From Trebonia sp963811335 (GTDB lineage Bacteria; Actinomycetota; Actinomycetes; Streptosporangiales; Streptosporangiaceae), in the NCBI GenBank assembly GCA_963811335.1, contig CAWERB010000031.1, positions 266,584 through 330,583 on the forward strand: DNA of 64,000 nt, written 5' to 3'. The position numbers and the translations under genes are program-made. This document shows positions 1-8,929 of this stretch, piece after piece (the stretch's first letter is position 1; each line of letters begins with the position of its first letter). The notes under the pieces are model-generated. The model did not search any database, had not been told where the DNA came from, and was given only the letters and a program-made list of their open reading frames with translations.

Positions 1-217
1 TCGCGCGCACCCGGGTAAACACCTCGCCGTAAATGAGCAGCCACAGGGCCGGCTGGACGGCCCGGGTGTAGAGCTCGGTCCTGTCGTGCCGGATCTTGCG
101 CATCTCCACCCAGCACAGCGTGGCGATGCGGTTAAGCAGGCGGCCAGCAGCTGCGACCGGGCCGCCGGGGAGCTCAGCCAAGCCGGCGGGCGGTGCGCCG
201 GGCGCGGCGTACGTCAC
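1..217 (-). CDS. ABC-2 type exporter permease (DrrB-like), N-terminal part only
   Basis: Membrane half of a two-gene ABC exporter; it runs off the left edge, leaving about 72 residues. On the reverse strand a GTG at 217..215 sits five bases after an ideal ribosome site AAGGAGG (229..223), which decides the start. The frame then reads CWVEMRKIRHDRTELYTR and QPALWLLIYGEVFTRV, the amphipathic entry helix and first membrane segment typical of DrrB/ABC-2 permeases. It overlaps the 3' end of the upstream ATPase gene by 44 bases, so the two are probably co-translated and form one pump. The substrate cannot be told from this fragment. Confidence 0.75.
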   Translation of the reverse strand, partial: MTYAAPGAPPAGLAELPGGPVAAAGRLLNRIATLCWVEMRKIRHDRTELYTRAVQPALWLLIYGEVFTRVRA

Positions 218-1004
218 GGATGCCTCCTTCCTCGGGTGCCGTGTCCAGGGTGTCGCCGGTGTAGTGGCGGAAGACGTCATCGAGGGTCGCGTCGTCGCCG
301 AGCCCGGCCCGCAGCTCGGCTGGAGTGCCGGTGATGCGGATCTGGCCCCGGTGCATCAGCGAGATCCGGTCGCAGTAGGCGTCGGCCTCGTCCATGTAAT
401 GGGTGGTCATCAAGACCGTCATCTGGTGGTCCGCGCGCAGCCTGGCGATGTACTCCCAGACCACGCCCCGGGCGATCGGGTCGAGGCCGACGGTCGGCTC
501 GTCGAGTACCAGCAGCCGGGGCGCGCTGATCAGTGACTGGGCCAGCTCGAGGCGCCGGATCATGCCGCCCGAGTAGGTTCCCGCGAGCCGGCCGGCCGCC
601 TCGGTCAGCCCCATCGCGTCGAGGGCTTCCGCCACCCGCGCCGGCCGCTGACGGCGCGGCACGTCGAACAGCCGGGCGAACAGCTCGACGTTCTCCACGC
701 CGGTCAGGTTCGCGTCGGCGGACAGCGCCTGCGGCACGTAACCGATGGCCCGGCGGACGAGCATCGGGCGCGCGGCCACGTCGAGTCCGAAGACGCGCAC
801 GCCGCCGGTCCTCGGGTTGAGCAGCGTGGTGATCATCCTGATCGTGGTGGTCTTGCCCGCGCCGTTCGGCCCGAGCAGCCCGTACATCTCGCCAGGCGCG
901 ATCGACAGGTTCACGCGGTCCACGGCCAGCTGGGCGCCGAACCGGTAGCTCAGGTCAACGCACTCGACAGCCTGTGTCACCACCCGGTCAACGGCCTGCG
1001 TCAC
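174..1004 (-). CDS. ABC exporter ATP-binding protein (DrrA-like)
   Basis: Cytoplasmic ATPase that would drive drug or lipid export with the DrrB-like permease downstream. From the GTG at 1004 the protein has 276 residues, with Walker A GPNGAGKTT at about residues 45-53, a signature SGGMIRR, Walker B LLVLDEPTVGLDP and an H-loop in TTHYMDEAD; the VGLDP form and C-terminal extension are DrrA-like. The start overlaps the stop of the MarR gene as GTGA, with GGAGGAG just upstream, so translation is coupled. An open frame continues upstream to 1127 but only inside marR. The MarR neighbour suggests drug-inducible control (inference). Confidence 0.85.
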   Translation of the reverse strand: MTQAVDRVVTQAVECVDLSYRFGAQLAVDRVNLSIAPGEMYGLLGPNGAGKTTTIRMITTLLNPRTGGVRVFGLDVAARPMLVRRAIGYVPQALSADANLTGVENVELFARLFDVPRRQRPARVAEALDAMGLTEAAGRLAGTYSGGMIRRLELAQSLISAPRLLVLDEPTVGLDPIARGVVWEYIARLRADHQMTVLMTTHYMDEADAYCDRISLMHRGQIRITGTPAELRAGLGDDATLDDVFRHYTGDTLDTAPEEGGIRDVRRARRTARRLG

Positions 1005-1486
1005 AACTCCTCCATGTGCGAAGCCAGCCGGGCCAGCGCGGGGATCGCGGCGGCCAGGGCGCTGCGGTCGGCCTGCGTCAGCCGCTCGAGGGCCCGGCCC
1101 GCAAGGTCGGCGCGGATGTCGCGCCACTGCTCGATCCGCGCCGCGCCCGCGTCCGTGACGGTCAGCCGGACCGAGCGGCCGTCGGTCGCGCCGCGGTCTC
1201 GGCTGAGCAGCCCGTCCTCGGTCAGCTTGCTGACCATGGTGCTGACGCTGTTGGGCGCCAGGCGCAGTTCCGCGGCGGCTTCCGCCACGCCGATGCCGGG
1301 CCGCCGGGCGGCGAGCCTGAGCAGCTCGGAACGTGCGGGCGGCAGCGGCTCCGCGTACGACGCGGCCCGCACCGCGCGCCGGGCCACCCGGCGCACCGCG
1401 CCGATCGCGGCGAGCAGCTCGGCGGCCTCGGCCTTGGCGAGTTCGGCCTGCCGCGCGGCAGGCCTCGCCGTGCTTACATCGTTCAC
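1001..1486 (-). CDS. MarR-family transcriptional regulator
   Basis: 161-residue winged-helix repressor. The HTH lies near residues 55-100 (GIGVAEAAAELRLAPNSVS, MVSKLTEDGLL), followed by the wing SRDRGATDGRSVRLTVTDAG, a near-consensus MarR signature. It is the first gene of a coupled regulator-ATPase-permease unit and probably represses it and itself, releasing DNA when a phenolic or drug ligand binds (family knowledge plus context). An AT-rich stretch with a TATAGT-like -10 lies just upstream, and a tandem 10-bp repeat sits about 70 bases upstream. Confidence 0.85.
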   Translation of the reverse strand: MNDVSTARPAARQAELAKAEAAELLAAIGAVRRVARRAVRAASYAEPLPPARSELLRLAARRPGIGVAEAAAELRLAPNSVSTMVSKLTEDGLLSRDRGATDGRSVRLTVTDAGAARIEQWRDIRADLAGRALERLTQADRSALAAAIPALARLASHMEEL

Positions 1487-1554
1487 AGAGCTAACTATAT
1501 AAGGGGCGTAAGCCGCATAACAAGAGGTCGCCCGCGTCGCCCGAGTAGCACATG

Positions 1555-1574
1555 TAACGATAAGTAACGATAAG
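1555..1574. repeat. Tandem 10-bp repeat upstream of the MarR gene
   Basis: TAACGATAAG occurs twice head to tail (1555-1564, 1565-1574), followed by TAATTAAG. It lies between the divergent MarR and MFS genes and is AT-rich against its surroundings. A direct-repeat operator or an activator site is possible; nothing in the sequence says which protein binds. Confidence 0.5.
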
Positions 1575-1600
1575 TAATTAAGTGTGCACAGGAAACCTTA

Positions 1601-1634
1601 GGGTAGCGGGGTCGAATCGGGGTAGCGGGTCGAA
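1601..1634. repeat. Imperfect 15-bp direct repeat before the MFS gene
   Basis: GGGTAGCGGGGTCGAA (1601-1616) is followed by GGGTAGCGGGTCGAA (1620-1634), differing by one G. It sits about 120 bases before the MFS start, where an operator could be. Function unknown. Confidence 0.4.
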
Positions 1635-1753
1635 AAAGTCACCGCATGCTGCGGCGACCGGGGGCGTGAAGAGCGAGCGATTTCTAGCCGCCTGGGGCCG
1701 GAAGGGCCCGGCTGCTCGGCCCCCGCCAGGAGGAAAGGTTCGAAGGAGCGCAC

Positions 1754-3450
1754 ATGGCGACTATGTCCTCCACGGAGACGAGCGGGCACATCCGAAGTCT
1801 CATCCCGGCACGGATCGACCGGTTGCCCTGGTCGAAGTTCCACACCAGGCTGGTGATGGCGCTCGGCGTCGCGTGGATCCTCGACGGCCTTGAGATCACC
1901 ATCGCCGCCAACGTCGGGTCCGACCTGACACTCAAGAACACGCTCAACATGTCCGCGGGCGCGGTCAGCGACATCGCCTGGTGGTACCTGATCGGCGAGG
2001 TCATCGGAGCGCTGTTCTTCGGCCGCCTGTCCGACAAGCTAGGCAGGAAGAACCTCTTCGTGATCACGCTCGGCGTCTACCTGGTCGGTAGCGGTCTCAC
2101 CGCGTTCACGCCGAACGGTGGCCACTGGTTCATCTTCCTGTACGCCACCCGGATCATCGCGGGCATGGGCATCGGCGGCGAGTACGCCGCGATCAACTCC
2201 GCGATCGACGAGATGATCCCGGCCAGGTACCGCGGCCGGATCGACCTCGCGGTCAACGGAACGTACTGGGCGGGCGCCATCCTCGGCACGATCGTCGACG
2301 CTGTGGCTGCTCAACCACGTCGCGCCGTTCTGGGGCTGGCGGGTCGCCTACATCGTCGGCCCGGTCCTCGCCCTGGTGATCATCTACGTGCGGCGCAACC
2401 TGCCCGAGTCGCCGCGCTGGCAGATCATGCACGGCAAGGCAGGAAGAGGCGGAGGCTTCGATCAGGGAGATCGAAGACCACGTCCAGGCGACCACGGCGA
2501 TCTCCCGCCGGTCGACGAGAGCAAGATGCTGGAGATTCAGCCCACCAAGCGGATCGGCTACGCCCACCTGGTCGCGACGCTCTTCCGGCGGTACCCGACC
2601 CGCTCGGTGCTCGTCGCCGCGCTGATGATCACCCAGTCGTTCCTCTACAACGCCATCTTCTTCACCTACGGCCTGGTCCTGGAGTTCTTCTTCCACGTCA
2701 AGGCCACAGACACCGCCTATTACTTCTTCGCGTTCGCGGCGGGTAACCTGGCTCGGCCCGCTGATCCTCGGCCGGCTGTTCGACACGATCGGCCGACGGC
2801 AGATGATCGCGGGCACCTACATCACCGCCGGCGTCCTGCTCGCCATCAGCGCCGAGCTGTTCAGGGACGGCGCGCTGAACGCGACCACCCAGACGCTCTG
2901 CTGGGCGGTCGTGTTCTTCTTCGCCTCGGCGGGCGCGAGCGCTGGCTACCTGACCGCGAGCGAGGTCTTCCCGCTCGAGGTCCGCGCGCAGTCGATCGCG
3001 GTGTTCTTCGCCATCGCGCAGCTCTTCGGCGCCTTCGGCTCGCACTGGTACGGGCACCTCATCGGCAACGGCTCGGACCGCAACAGCCTGTTCATCGGCT
3101 ACCTGGTCGGCGCGGGGGCGATGGTCGTCGGCGGTGTTACCGCGATCTTCTTCGGCGTCGCCGCGGAGGGCAAGTCGCTTGAGGACGTGGCAACCCCGCT
3201 GTCGGTCATCGGCAGGCCGCCGGAGGCTATCTTCCGTACCGGCGTCGACCGAGAGGGCATCGATCCCACCGTGCCCCCCATCCGCGGCCGGGGCCGGGAC
3301 TCCACGGTGGCCGGGACCGAGAGCCAGGACCCAAGGGTGGCCGGGACCGAGAGCCGGGACCCCGGTTCCGCGATACCCGACCCGCGTCTCGGCGGTCACG
3401 ACGACCCCGCGCCGCCCAGGCCGCCGGACGACGGCATGCCGCTGGCTTAG
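1754..3450 (+). CDS. MFS transporter (sugar/aromatic-acid type), frame broken several times
   Basis: Twelve-helix major facilitator carrier. The start ATG follows AAGGAG with good spacing. MFS motifs are intact: GRLSDKLGRK between helices 2 and 3, YATRIIAGMGIGGEYAAINS in helices 4-5, RYRGR, and GRLFDTIGRRQ after helix 8. The frame must change near 2305, 2446, 2510 and 2748 to keep conserved sequence; with these corrected it is a protein of about 565 residues. The C-terminus is a Pro/Gly-rich tail holding a duplicated decapeptide. Either a true pseudogene or a gene with four indel errors. A GS-like gene converges on it. The substrate is not determinable. Confidence 0.75.
3306..3362 (+). repeat. 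In-frame 30-bp tandem repeat in the MFS tail
   Basis: A 27-bp block starting GGTGGCCGGGACCGAGAGCC occurs at 3306-3332 and 3336-3362 (period 30, one mismatch), encoding VAGTESQDPR then VAGTESRDPG. It lies in the disordered C-terminal tail after the last helix and is likely a slippage product. Confidence 0.7.
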
Positions 3451-3523
3451 CCAAGCTCGCTAGCCGCCCAGGCTAGCCGGATGGAGTATGCGGAACGGGA
3501 GCGTGCGATGCCGCCAGCGCTGA

Positions 3524-4857
3524 CTAGAACTTGAGCCAGTGCTGGCGGCACTCGTATTCGACGTCATGCCCACGGAAGTGCTCCGCTTCCGAGCGCTTCA
3601 CCGCGAGGTACGCCGTCGACCGCAGCGGCCCGAGCGCGGACATCAGGTAGGAGTCGGCCTCGAGTGCGTCGAGTGCGACCCCCAGGTTAGACGGGAGCCT
3701 GGTCACCGACAGCCGTTCACGTTCTGCCGGATCGAGCACGGCGGGGTCGACGAGCAGGGGCTCGCCCGCGTCGAGCGACCGCCGGATACCGTCGATGCCC
3801 GCGTAGATGAACGCGCCGAGCGCCAGGTACGGGTTCCCGGTGGAGTCGATCGGCTTGAGCTCGAGGTTCACCGAGCCGAGCGACCCGATCGGCGAGCAGA
3901 TCCGCACCGCGGCCTCCCGGTTGTCCGGGCCGTAGCAGAGATACGCGCCCGACCACATCTGCGGCGCGAGCCGCCGGTAGCTGTTCACCGTGCCGCAGGT
4001 CAGCGCGACCAGGCCGGGCAGGTGCGCGAGCACGCCCGCGAGGAACTGGAAACCGACCTTGGAAAAGCCCGGTATTCTCCGGTCCCGTCGGCGAACGCGT
4101 TGGCGCCGTCCGCCCACAGCGAGGCGTGCAGGTGGGCGCCGTTGCCCGCCTGCATCGGCAGCGGCTTGGGTGCGAAGCTCGCCCACAGCCCGTGCCGTAT
4201 GGCGACCGCCCGCACGGTCTCGCGCAGCAGGACGTGATTGTCCGCGGCGCGCAGCGCCGACGCGTGCCTGATGGGTACCTCTTGCTGGCCGTGGCCAAGC
4301 TCGGGGTAATAGTGCTCGACCTCTAGACCCTGTTTAATCAGCGCACCGACGAGGTCGATCGTATAGTCGTGCGCCAGGTGGAAACCGGTAGCAGAGTAAC
4401 AGAGGCTTTCGTCAATAGGCGCGAACGATGCGCCTTCGTAATGTCCGAGAGTGAATTCGGGCTCAAACGACGCCTGCAGTTCATATCCCATGCGGGATAG
4501 CTCCGCGACCGCCTGCTTGAGGAAGGTGCGCGCGCACCCGTCCCACGGGCTGCCGTCGGGATTAACCTGGTCGGCCAGCATGGCCGCCGCACCGGGCGCG
4601 TAAGGCAGCGCCACGAACGTATCGGGATCAGGCTTAATCCGGACTTCGCCGACCGGGCCCATGCCATCGACCGGGGCCAGCTCGTCCATCATCGACATCG
4701 CCATCATCGCCTTGGTATGGCCGATGCCCGACTCGGTACGCTCCGCCAGGCGGGCAGTGGCAGCGGCCTTTCCCCTGATGATCCCGCCGTGGTCGGCATA
4801 GAGAAAACGGGTCAGCGAAATCCGCTCTTGCATGGCCCGCGGCTGCACGTCTGTCAT
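3524..4857 (-). CDS. Glutamine synthetase family protein (amide/amine ligase), frame break near 4070
   Basis: ATP-dependent gamma-glutamyl ligase of the GlnA superfamily. The N-terminal part has the beta-grasp region (FLYADHGGIIRGK) and the metal-binding EPEFTLG; then HGQQEVPIRH, NGAHLHASLW with the ammonium-site region, TVNSYRRLAPQMWSGAYLCY, and a C-terminal NPYLALGAFIYAGIDG. About 445 residues, as in GlnA-like enzymes. The frame changes by one base near 4070 (after DGTGEY, before GFSKVGFQF), best explained by a missing C. Lack of the usual assimilatory GSI context favours a specialised ligase such as gamma-glutamylpolyamine synthetase, but this is a guess. Its start is 22 bases from a divergent gene. 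Confidence 0.8.
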
Positions 4858-4879
4858 GCGGAAAAGTATCCTTCAGAGC

Positions 4880-5468
4880 ATGCCCCCGCGCCCAGCGCCC
4901 CGCGACTTGCGGGCATCCGACAGCGACCGGGACCGCGTTGTCGCCATGCTGGGCGAGGCGCTGGCCGACGGCCGCCTTTCGCATGAAGAACACGCGGACA
5001 CGTATGCCGCTTGCCCTGCAGGCCCGCACCCTCGGCGACCTGGCGGCGCTAACCGGCGACCTGGCGTCGCCCGAGCAGCAGCCGCTTCAGCTGGACGACG
5101 GCAAGCCGGTCACCGCGCTCTTCACCGGCGCGCACCGCAGCGGGCGCTGGGTGGTGCCTCCGGCCATGACCTGCGTCGCCACCTTCGGCGAGGTGGTCCT
5201 GGACTTCACCGAGGCGATCCTGCAGGACCGGCACGTGGTGATCACCGTCTACGCCCTGTTCGGTAAGGTGCGGCTGATCGTGCCGGCCGGCGTGGAAGTC
5301 GTCATGAGCGGCAACAACATCCTCGGCCGCCAGCGCGGCGGTACGGCGAAGCGCGTGCCCACCTCGTCGGAGATCCCCGTGATCGAGGTCCGCGGCCACG
5401 TGGCCGCGAGCGAGGTGCTCGCCCGCACCCCGCCCCGCCCCCGCCGCTGGCGTCGGCTGCTTCCCTAG
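4880..5468 (+). CDS. DUF1707 protein with LiaF-like C-terminal domain, frame break near 5008
   Basis: Begins with the actinobacterial DUF1707 module (LRASDSDRDRVVAMLGEAL, DGRLSHEEHA, then ARTLGDLAALTGDL), followed by a beta-rich domain (TFGEVVLDFTEAILQD, KVRLIVPAGVEVVMSGNNIL) like the cell-wall-active-antibiotics/LiaF C-terminal fold. No membrane segment is seen. DUF1707 is split by a one-base insertion near 5008; about 195 residues if corrected. The ATG at 4880 has little ribosome site and is 22 bases from the divergent ligase gene, so leaderless translation is possible. The stop shares the palindrome CTAG (5465-5468) with the convergent glpX stop. Confidence 0.7.
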
Positions 5469-6499
5469 TCGTAATTGACCGTTGAGTAGGCGCTCAGCTT
5501 CCACAGGGCGTGCTCGCTGGTGATCGACCTGATCGTGCCGGACCGCGACCGCATCACCAGTGAGTGCGTGGTGGCGCCGCCCGGCTTGTAGCGCACCCCG
5601 GCCATCAGCTCGCCGTCGGTGATGCCGGTTGCGGCGAAGAAGCAGTCCTCGGAGGAGACCAGGTTGTCGGTGGTGAGCACCCGGTCGAGGTCGTGGCCGG
5701 CGTCGACTGCCCGGCGGCGCTCGTCGTCGTCCCGCGGCGCGAGCTTGCCCAGGATCACGCCGCCCATGCACTTGAGCGCGCAGGCCGCGACGATCCCCTC
5801 AGGCGTGCCGCCGATGCCGAGCATCAGGTCGATGCCGGTGCCCTCGCGGGCGGCCATGATCGCGCCCGCCACGTCCCCGTCGGTGATCAGGTGGATCCGG
5901 GCGCCGGCCGCGCGGACCGCCTTGATCAGCCCCTCGTGCCTGGGCCGGTCCAAGATGACCACGGTGACGTCGTGGGGCGTGACGCCCTTTGCCTTCGCCA
6001 CGGCGGCGATGTTCGTCGCGGGCGGCGCGTCGAGGTCCACCACGCCGGCCGCCTCGGGGCCGGTGGCCAGCTTCGTCATGTAGAACACGGCGGACGGGTC
6101 GTACATCGAGCCGCGCTCGGCGACCGCGAGGACGGACACCGCGTTCGGCATGCCGTTGGCGCACAGCCGGGTGCCGTCGATCGGGTCCACGGCGACGTCG
6201 ACGGCAGGGCCGGTGCCGTCGCCTACCTCCTCGCCGTTGAACAGCATCGGGGCGTGGTCCTTCTCCCCCTCGCCGATGACCACGACGCCCCGCATGGACA
6301 CGGAGTTGATGAGCGTGCGCATCGCGTTCACTGCGGCGCCGTCCGCCCCGTTCTTGTCGCCGCGCCCCACCCAGCGGGCCGCGGCCATCGCCGCCGCCTC
6401 GGTTACCCGGGCGAGCTCAAGCGCCAGGTTCCTGTTCGGCGCCTGCTGCGCGGGCTGGGGCGTGCCGGGAATGCCTACCGTGCCGCTCTCGTCAGTCAT
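5465..6499 (-). CDS. glpX: Class II fructose-1,6-bisphosphatase (GlpX)
   Basis: Hydrolyses fructose 1,6-bisphosphate to fructose 6-phosphate in gluconeogenesis; the usual FBPase of actinobacteria. 344 residues from the ATG at 6499, preceded by AAAGGA and overlapping the stop of the upstream DsbA-like gene by eight bases. GlpX hallmarks: RWVGRGDKNGADGAAVNAMR, VIGEGEKDHAPMLFNGEEVG, the metal-site DPIDGT, and GIGGTPEGIVAACALKCMGG. The residues after DPIDGT read RLCANG where most homologues I recall have TLTAKG, possibly lineage-specific. An open frame reaches 6724 upstream, but only inside the neighbouring gene. Confidence 0.93.
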   Translation of the reverse strand: MTDESGTVGIPGTPQPAQQAPNRNLALELARVTEAAAMAAARWVGRGDKNGADGAAVNAMRTLINSVSMRGVVVIGEGEKDHAPMLFNGEEVGDGTGPAVDVAVDPIDGTRLCANGMPNAVSVLAVAERGSMYDPSAVFYMTKLATGPEAAGVVDLDAPPATNIAAVAKAKGVTPHDVTVVILDRPRHEGLIKAVRAAGARIHLITDGDVAGAIMAAREGTGIDLMLGIGGTPEGIVAACALKCMGGVILGKLAPRDDDERRRAVDAGHDLDRVLTTDNLVSSEDCFFAATGITDGELMAGVRYKPGGATTHSLVMRSRSGTIRSITSEHALWKLSAYSTVNYD

Positions 6500-7157
6500 G
6501 CAGATCCTTTCCTTCCCATGCCTGGCCGAGTGCCCTGGTGAACACCTCGGCCGGCTGTGCCCCGGACACACCGAGCCGCATGTCGAGTACGAAGAACGGA
6601 ACCCCGCCGATGCCGAGCTGGCGCGCCTGGGCCTCATCCTGGCGGGCCTCGCCGGCCCAGGCGTCGCCGTCGAGCACCTCACGGACGGCCGCCGGGTCAA
6701 GCCCCGCGCCGGCGGCGACGTCAATGATCACATCGTGGTCGAATACCGGCCGCCCCTGCGCGAAGTACGCCTCGTTCATCGCGGTGAGCAGCTCCCGCTG
6801 CACGCCCTTGGCCAGTCCCAGGTGGATCACCCGGTGCAGGTCGAAGGTGTTGCCGATCGGCCGCTCTACCTCGAAGCCGAGCCCTTCAGCGTGGGCCAGG
6901 CCGGCCACCTGGCCGTCCGCACCGCGGGCCTGCGCTACCGACATGTTGAATTTACGCGCGAGCATCTGCAGGTTCGTCTCGCGGCGCCCGCCCGTCCCGC
7001 CCGCCCCGTCCGCCGGATACCCGGGATCGAGCTCGAACGAGTGGTAGATCACCTCGACCTCGTCGCGGTGCGCGAAGCCGCTCAGTGCCTTCTCGAACCG
7101 CGCCTTGCCCACGTAGCACCATGGGCAGACGATGTTACTCCAGATATCCACGCGCAT
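6492..7157 (-). CDS. DsbA-family oxidoreductase (FrnE-like)
   Basis: 221-residue thioredoxin-fold protein starting MRVDIWSNIVCPWCYVGK with the CPWC redox motif at residues 11-14, followed by a helical insertion and GGVPFFVLDMRLGVSGAQP, the cis-Pro loop typical of 2-hydroxychromene-2-carboxylate isomerase/FrnE proteins. No signal peptide, so a cytoplasmic thiol oxidoreductase or isomerase. Co-transcribed with glpX (eight-base overlap). The physiological substrate is unknown. Confidence 0.85.
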   Translation of the reverse strand: MRVDIWSNIVCPWCYVGKARFEKALSGFAHRDEVEVIYHSFELDPGYPADGAGGTGGRRETNLQMLARKFNMSVAQARGADGQVAGLAHAEGLGFEVERPIGNTFDLHRVIHLGLAKGVQRELLTAMNEAYFAQGRPVFDHDVIIDVAAGAGLDPAAVREVLDGDAWAGEARQDEAQARQLGIGGVPFFVLDMRLGVSGAQPAEVFTRALGQAWEGKDLHD

Positions 7158-7209
7158 GTCTACAGCCTAGAATGCCCGGCGGGCGGCGGGCATCCCCAGC
7201 GGGTGTGAC

Positions 7210-7488
7210 TTAGAAGGGGACGTCCTGGCCCTCTGGCCCGTCGTTCTTGGGCGCGTTGCCCGTCCTGCCCGCACCGCCCGCGTCGGTGCTCTCTCGCGCG
7301 GCCATGGCGGTGGTGAGCCTGGCGCGGGCACCGTCCAGCCACTCGGCGCAGACCGCGGCCAGCTTCTCGCCACGCTCCCACAGGTCGAGCGACTGCTCGA
7401 GGGTGAGGCCGCCCGCTTCGAGCCGCCGCACCACCGCGGCGAGCTCGTCGCGGGCCTGCTCGTAGGAGATGGATTCACGATCTGTCAC
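7210..7488 (-). CDS. xseB: Exodeoxyribonuclease VII small subunit
   Basis: 92 residues, with the XseB helical hairpin SYEQARDELAAVVRRLEAGG, LTLEQSLDLWERGEKLAAVC, followed by an acidic/Gly-rich tail. Several copies bind each XseA to form exonuclease VII, which degrades single-stranded DNA. The start is GTG at 7488, eight bases after AGGATC. It follows xseA by ten bases in the same operon. Confidence 0.92.
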   Translation of the reverse strand: MTDRESISYEQARDELAAVVRRLEAGGLTLEQSLDLWERGEKLAAVCAEWLDGARARLTTAMAARESTDAGGAGRTGNAPKNDGPEGQDVPF

Positions 7489-7498
7489 GTGATTGATC

Positions 7499-8698
7499 CT
7501 ATTCGTTATCCGCGGTAACGATCAGTTCATCCTCGGCGAACCGCAGCAGCAGCTCCTCACCGGGGGCGACCTCAGCCGCGGAGCGGACGACGCCGCCGTC
7601 CGCGTTCTGCGCGATGACGTAGCCGCGAGCGAGGGTGGCCGCGGGCGACAGCGCCAGCAGCCTGGCCTTCATGTGCGCGATGTCGTCGCCCGCCCGGTTC
7701 AGGCTCGCGTCCAGGCACTGGCGGGCGCGCCGCGCGAGCGCGTCAACTTGCTCCGACTGGCGCTCGATCTCCCGGACCGGGTTGGCGATGGCGGGCCGCG
7801 ACCTGATCGCGTCCAGCCATGCCTGCTCGCGGTCGAGCCAGCCCCGCATGCTGCGGCGGCCCCGGTCCCGCAGCTGGGTGACCAGGGCCAGCTGTTCGGA
7901 CACGTCGGGCACGATCCGCTTGGCCGCGTCGGTCGGGGTAGAGGCCCGCAGGTCCGCGACGTAGTCGAGCAGCGGGGTGTCCTGCTCGTGCCCGATGGCC
8001 GACACCACCGGCGTCCGGCAGGCCGCCACCGCGCGAAGCAGGTCCTCGTCGGAGAACGGAAGCAGGTCTTCAAGCGAGCCGCCGCCCCGGGCGATCACGA
8101 TCACGTCGACGTCGGGGTCCGCGTCCAGCTTGCGGAGCGCCTCGATGACCTCGCCCGCCGCGTACGGGCCCTGGACGGCGGACTGCTCGATGCGGAACCG
8201 GACCGCGGGCCACCGCCGCTGCGCGTTCTGCACCACGTCCCGCTCAGCCGCCGACTCCCGGCCGCAGATCAGCCCGATGACACCGGGCAGGAAGGGCAGC
8301 GCGCGCTTCCGTTCGGCAGAAAATAGGCCTTCGGCCGCGAGCTCCTTGCGCAGCCGCTCCAGCCGGGCGAGCAGCTCGCCGATCCCCACCGCCCTGATCT
8401 CCAGCGCGGTGAGCGCGAACGAGCCCCTGGTGGCGTTGAAATCTGGCTTAACGAACATCACGACGCGGGCGCCCTCGGTGGGGCTGACCGCGTCGAAGAC
8501 CGCGCGCGTGCAGATCACCTGCGCGGAGATCGCCGCGATCGGGTCCCTGAGGGTGAGGAAGACGGTGTTGCCGCGCTTCTTGCACTCGGCGATCTGCCCC
8601 TCGACCCAGATCCGGCCGAGCCTGCCGATCCACCCGCCGACGGCCTGCAGCACGGTACGCACGGGGACCGGCGCCTCCGCCGTCGTTTCAAGGGCCAT
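7499..8698 (-). CDS. xseA: Exodeoxyribonuclease VII large subunit
   Basis: Catalytic subunit of the ssDNA exonuclease VII. 399 residues from the ATG at 8698: N-terminal OB fold (PVRTVLQAVGGWIGRLGRIW, VEGQIAECKKRGNTVFLTL), then the nuclease domain with GLICGRESAAERDVVQNAQRRWP, DVIVIARGGGSLEDLLPF and SAIGHEQDTPLLDYVADLRA, and a C-terminal coiled coil ending LSPAATLARGYVI. All conserved blocks are present. The frame stays open upstream to about 10180, but that part is only the antisense of the MmpL gene. Confidence 0.94.
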   Translation of the reverse strand: MALETTAEAPVPVRTVLQAVGGWIGRLGRIWVEGQIAECKKRGNTVFLTLRDPIAAISAQVICTRAVFDAVSPTEGARVVMFVKPDFNATRGSFALTALEIRAVGIGELLARLERLRKELAAEGLFSAERKRALPFLPGVIGLICGRESAAERDVVQNAQRRWPAVRFRIEQSAVQGPYAAGEVIEALRKLDADPDVDVIVIARGGGSLEDLLPFSDEDLLRAVAACRTPVVSAIGHEQDTPLLDYVADLRASTPTDAAKRIVPDVSEQLALVTQLRDRGRRSMRGWLDREQAWLDAIRSRPAIANPVREIERQSEQVDALARRARQCLDASLNRAGDDIAHMKARLLALSPAATLARGYVIAQNADGGVVRSAAEVAPGEELLLRFAEDELIVTADNE

Positions 8699-8929
8699 GG
8701 CTGCTATCACACCACGCGCCGGGGACACTGCGCATGCCGCTGCCCGCGCGCCGGTCCTGCCCGCGCTCTCGCGGACCGGCACGCCTTCCTGAGAATTCGC
8801 TGAAAAAGCCTTGCCAGCTTTTCGGAGAACGCGATATATCTCATGTATGGCTGGGTGCCGTCCCGATGACTCGCGGCGCGCCGGGGAGTCTGCCCTTGCA
8901 GGACGGGACACGAAAGGATATCGGGGTAC

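Noticed and set aside
1601..1634. tRNA T-loop-like GGTCGAATC
   Set aside because: No acceptor stem or anticodon arm can be formed around it; it belongs to a short direct repeat.
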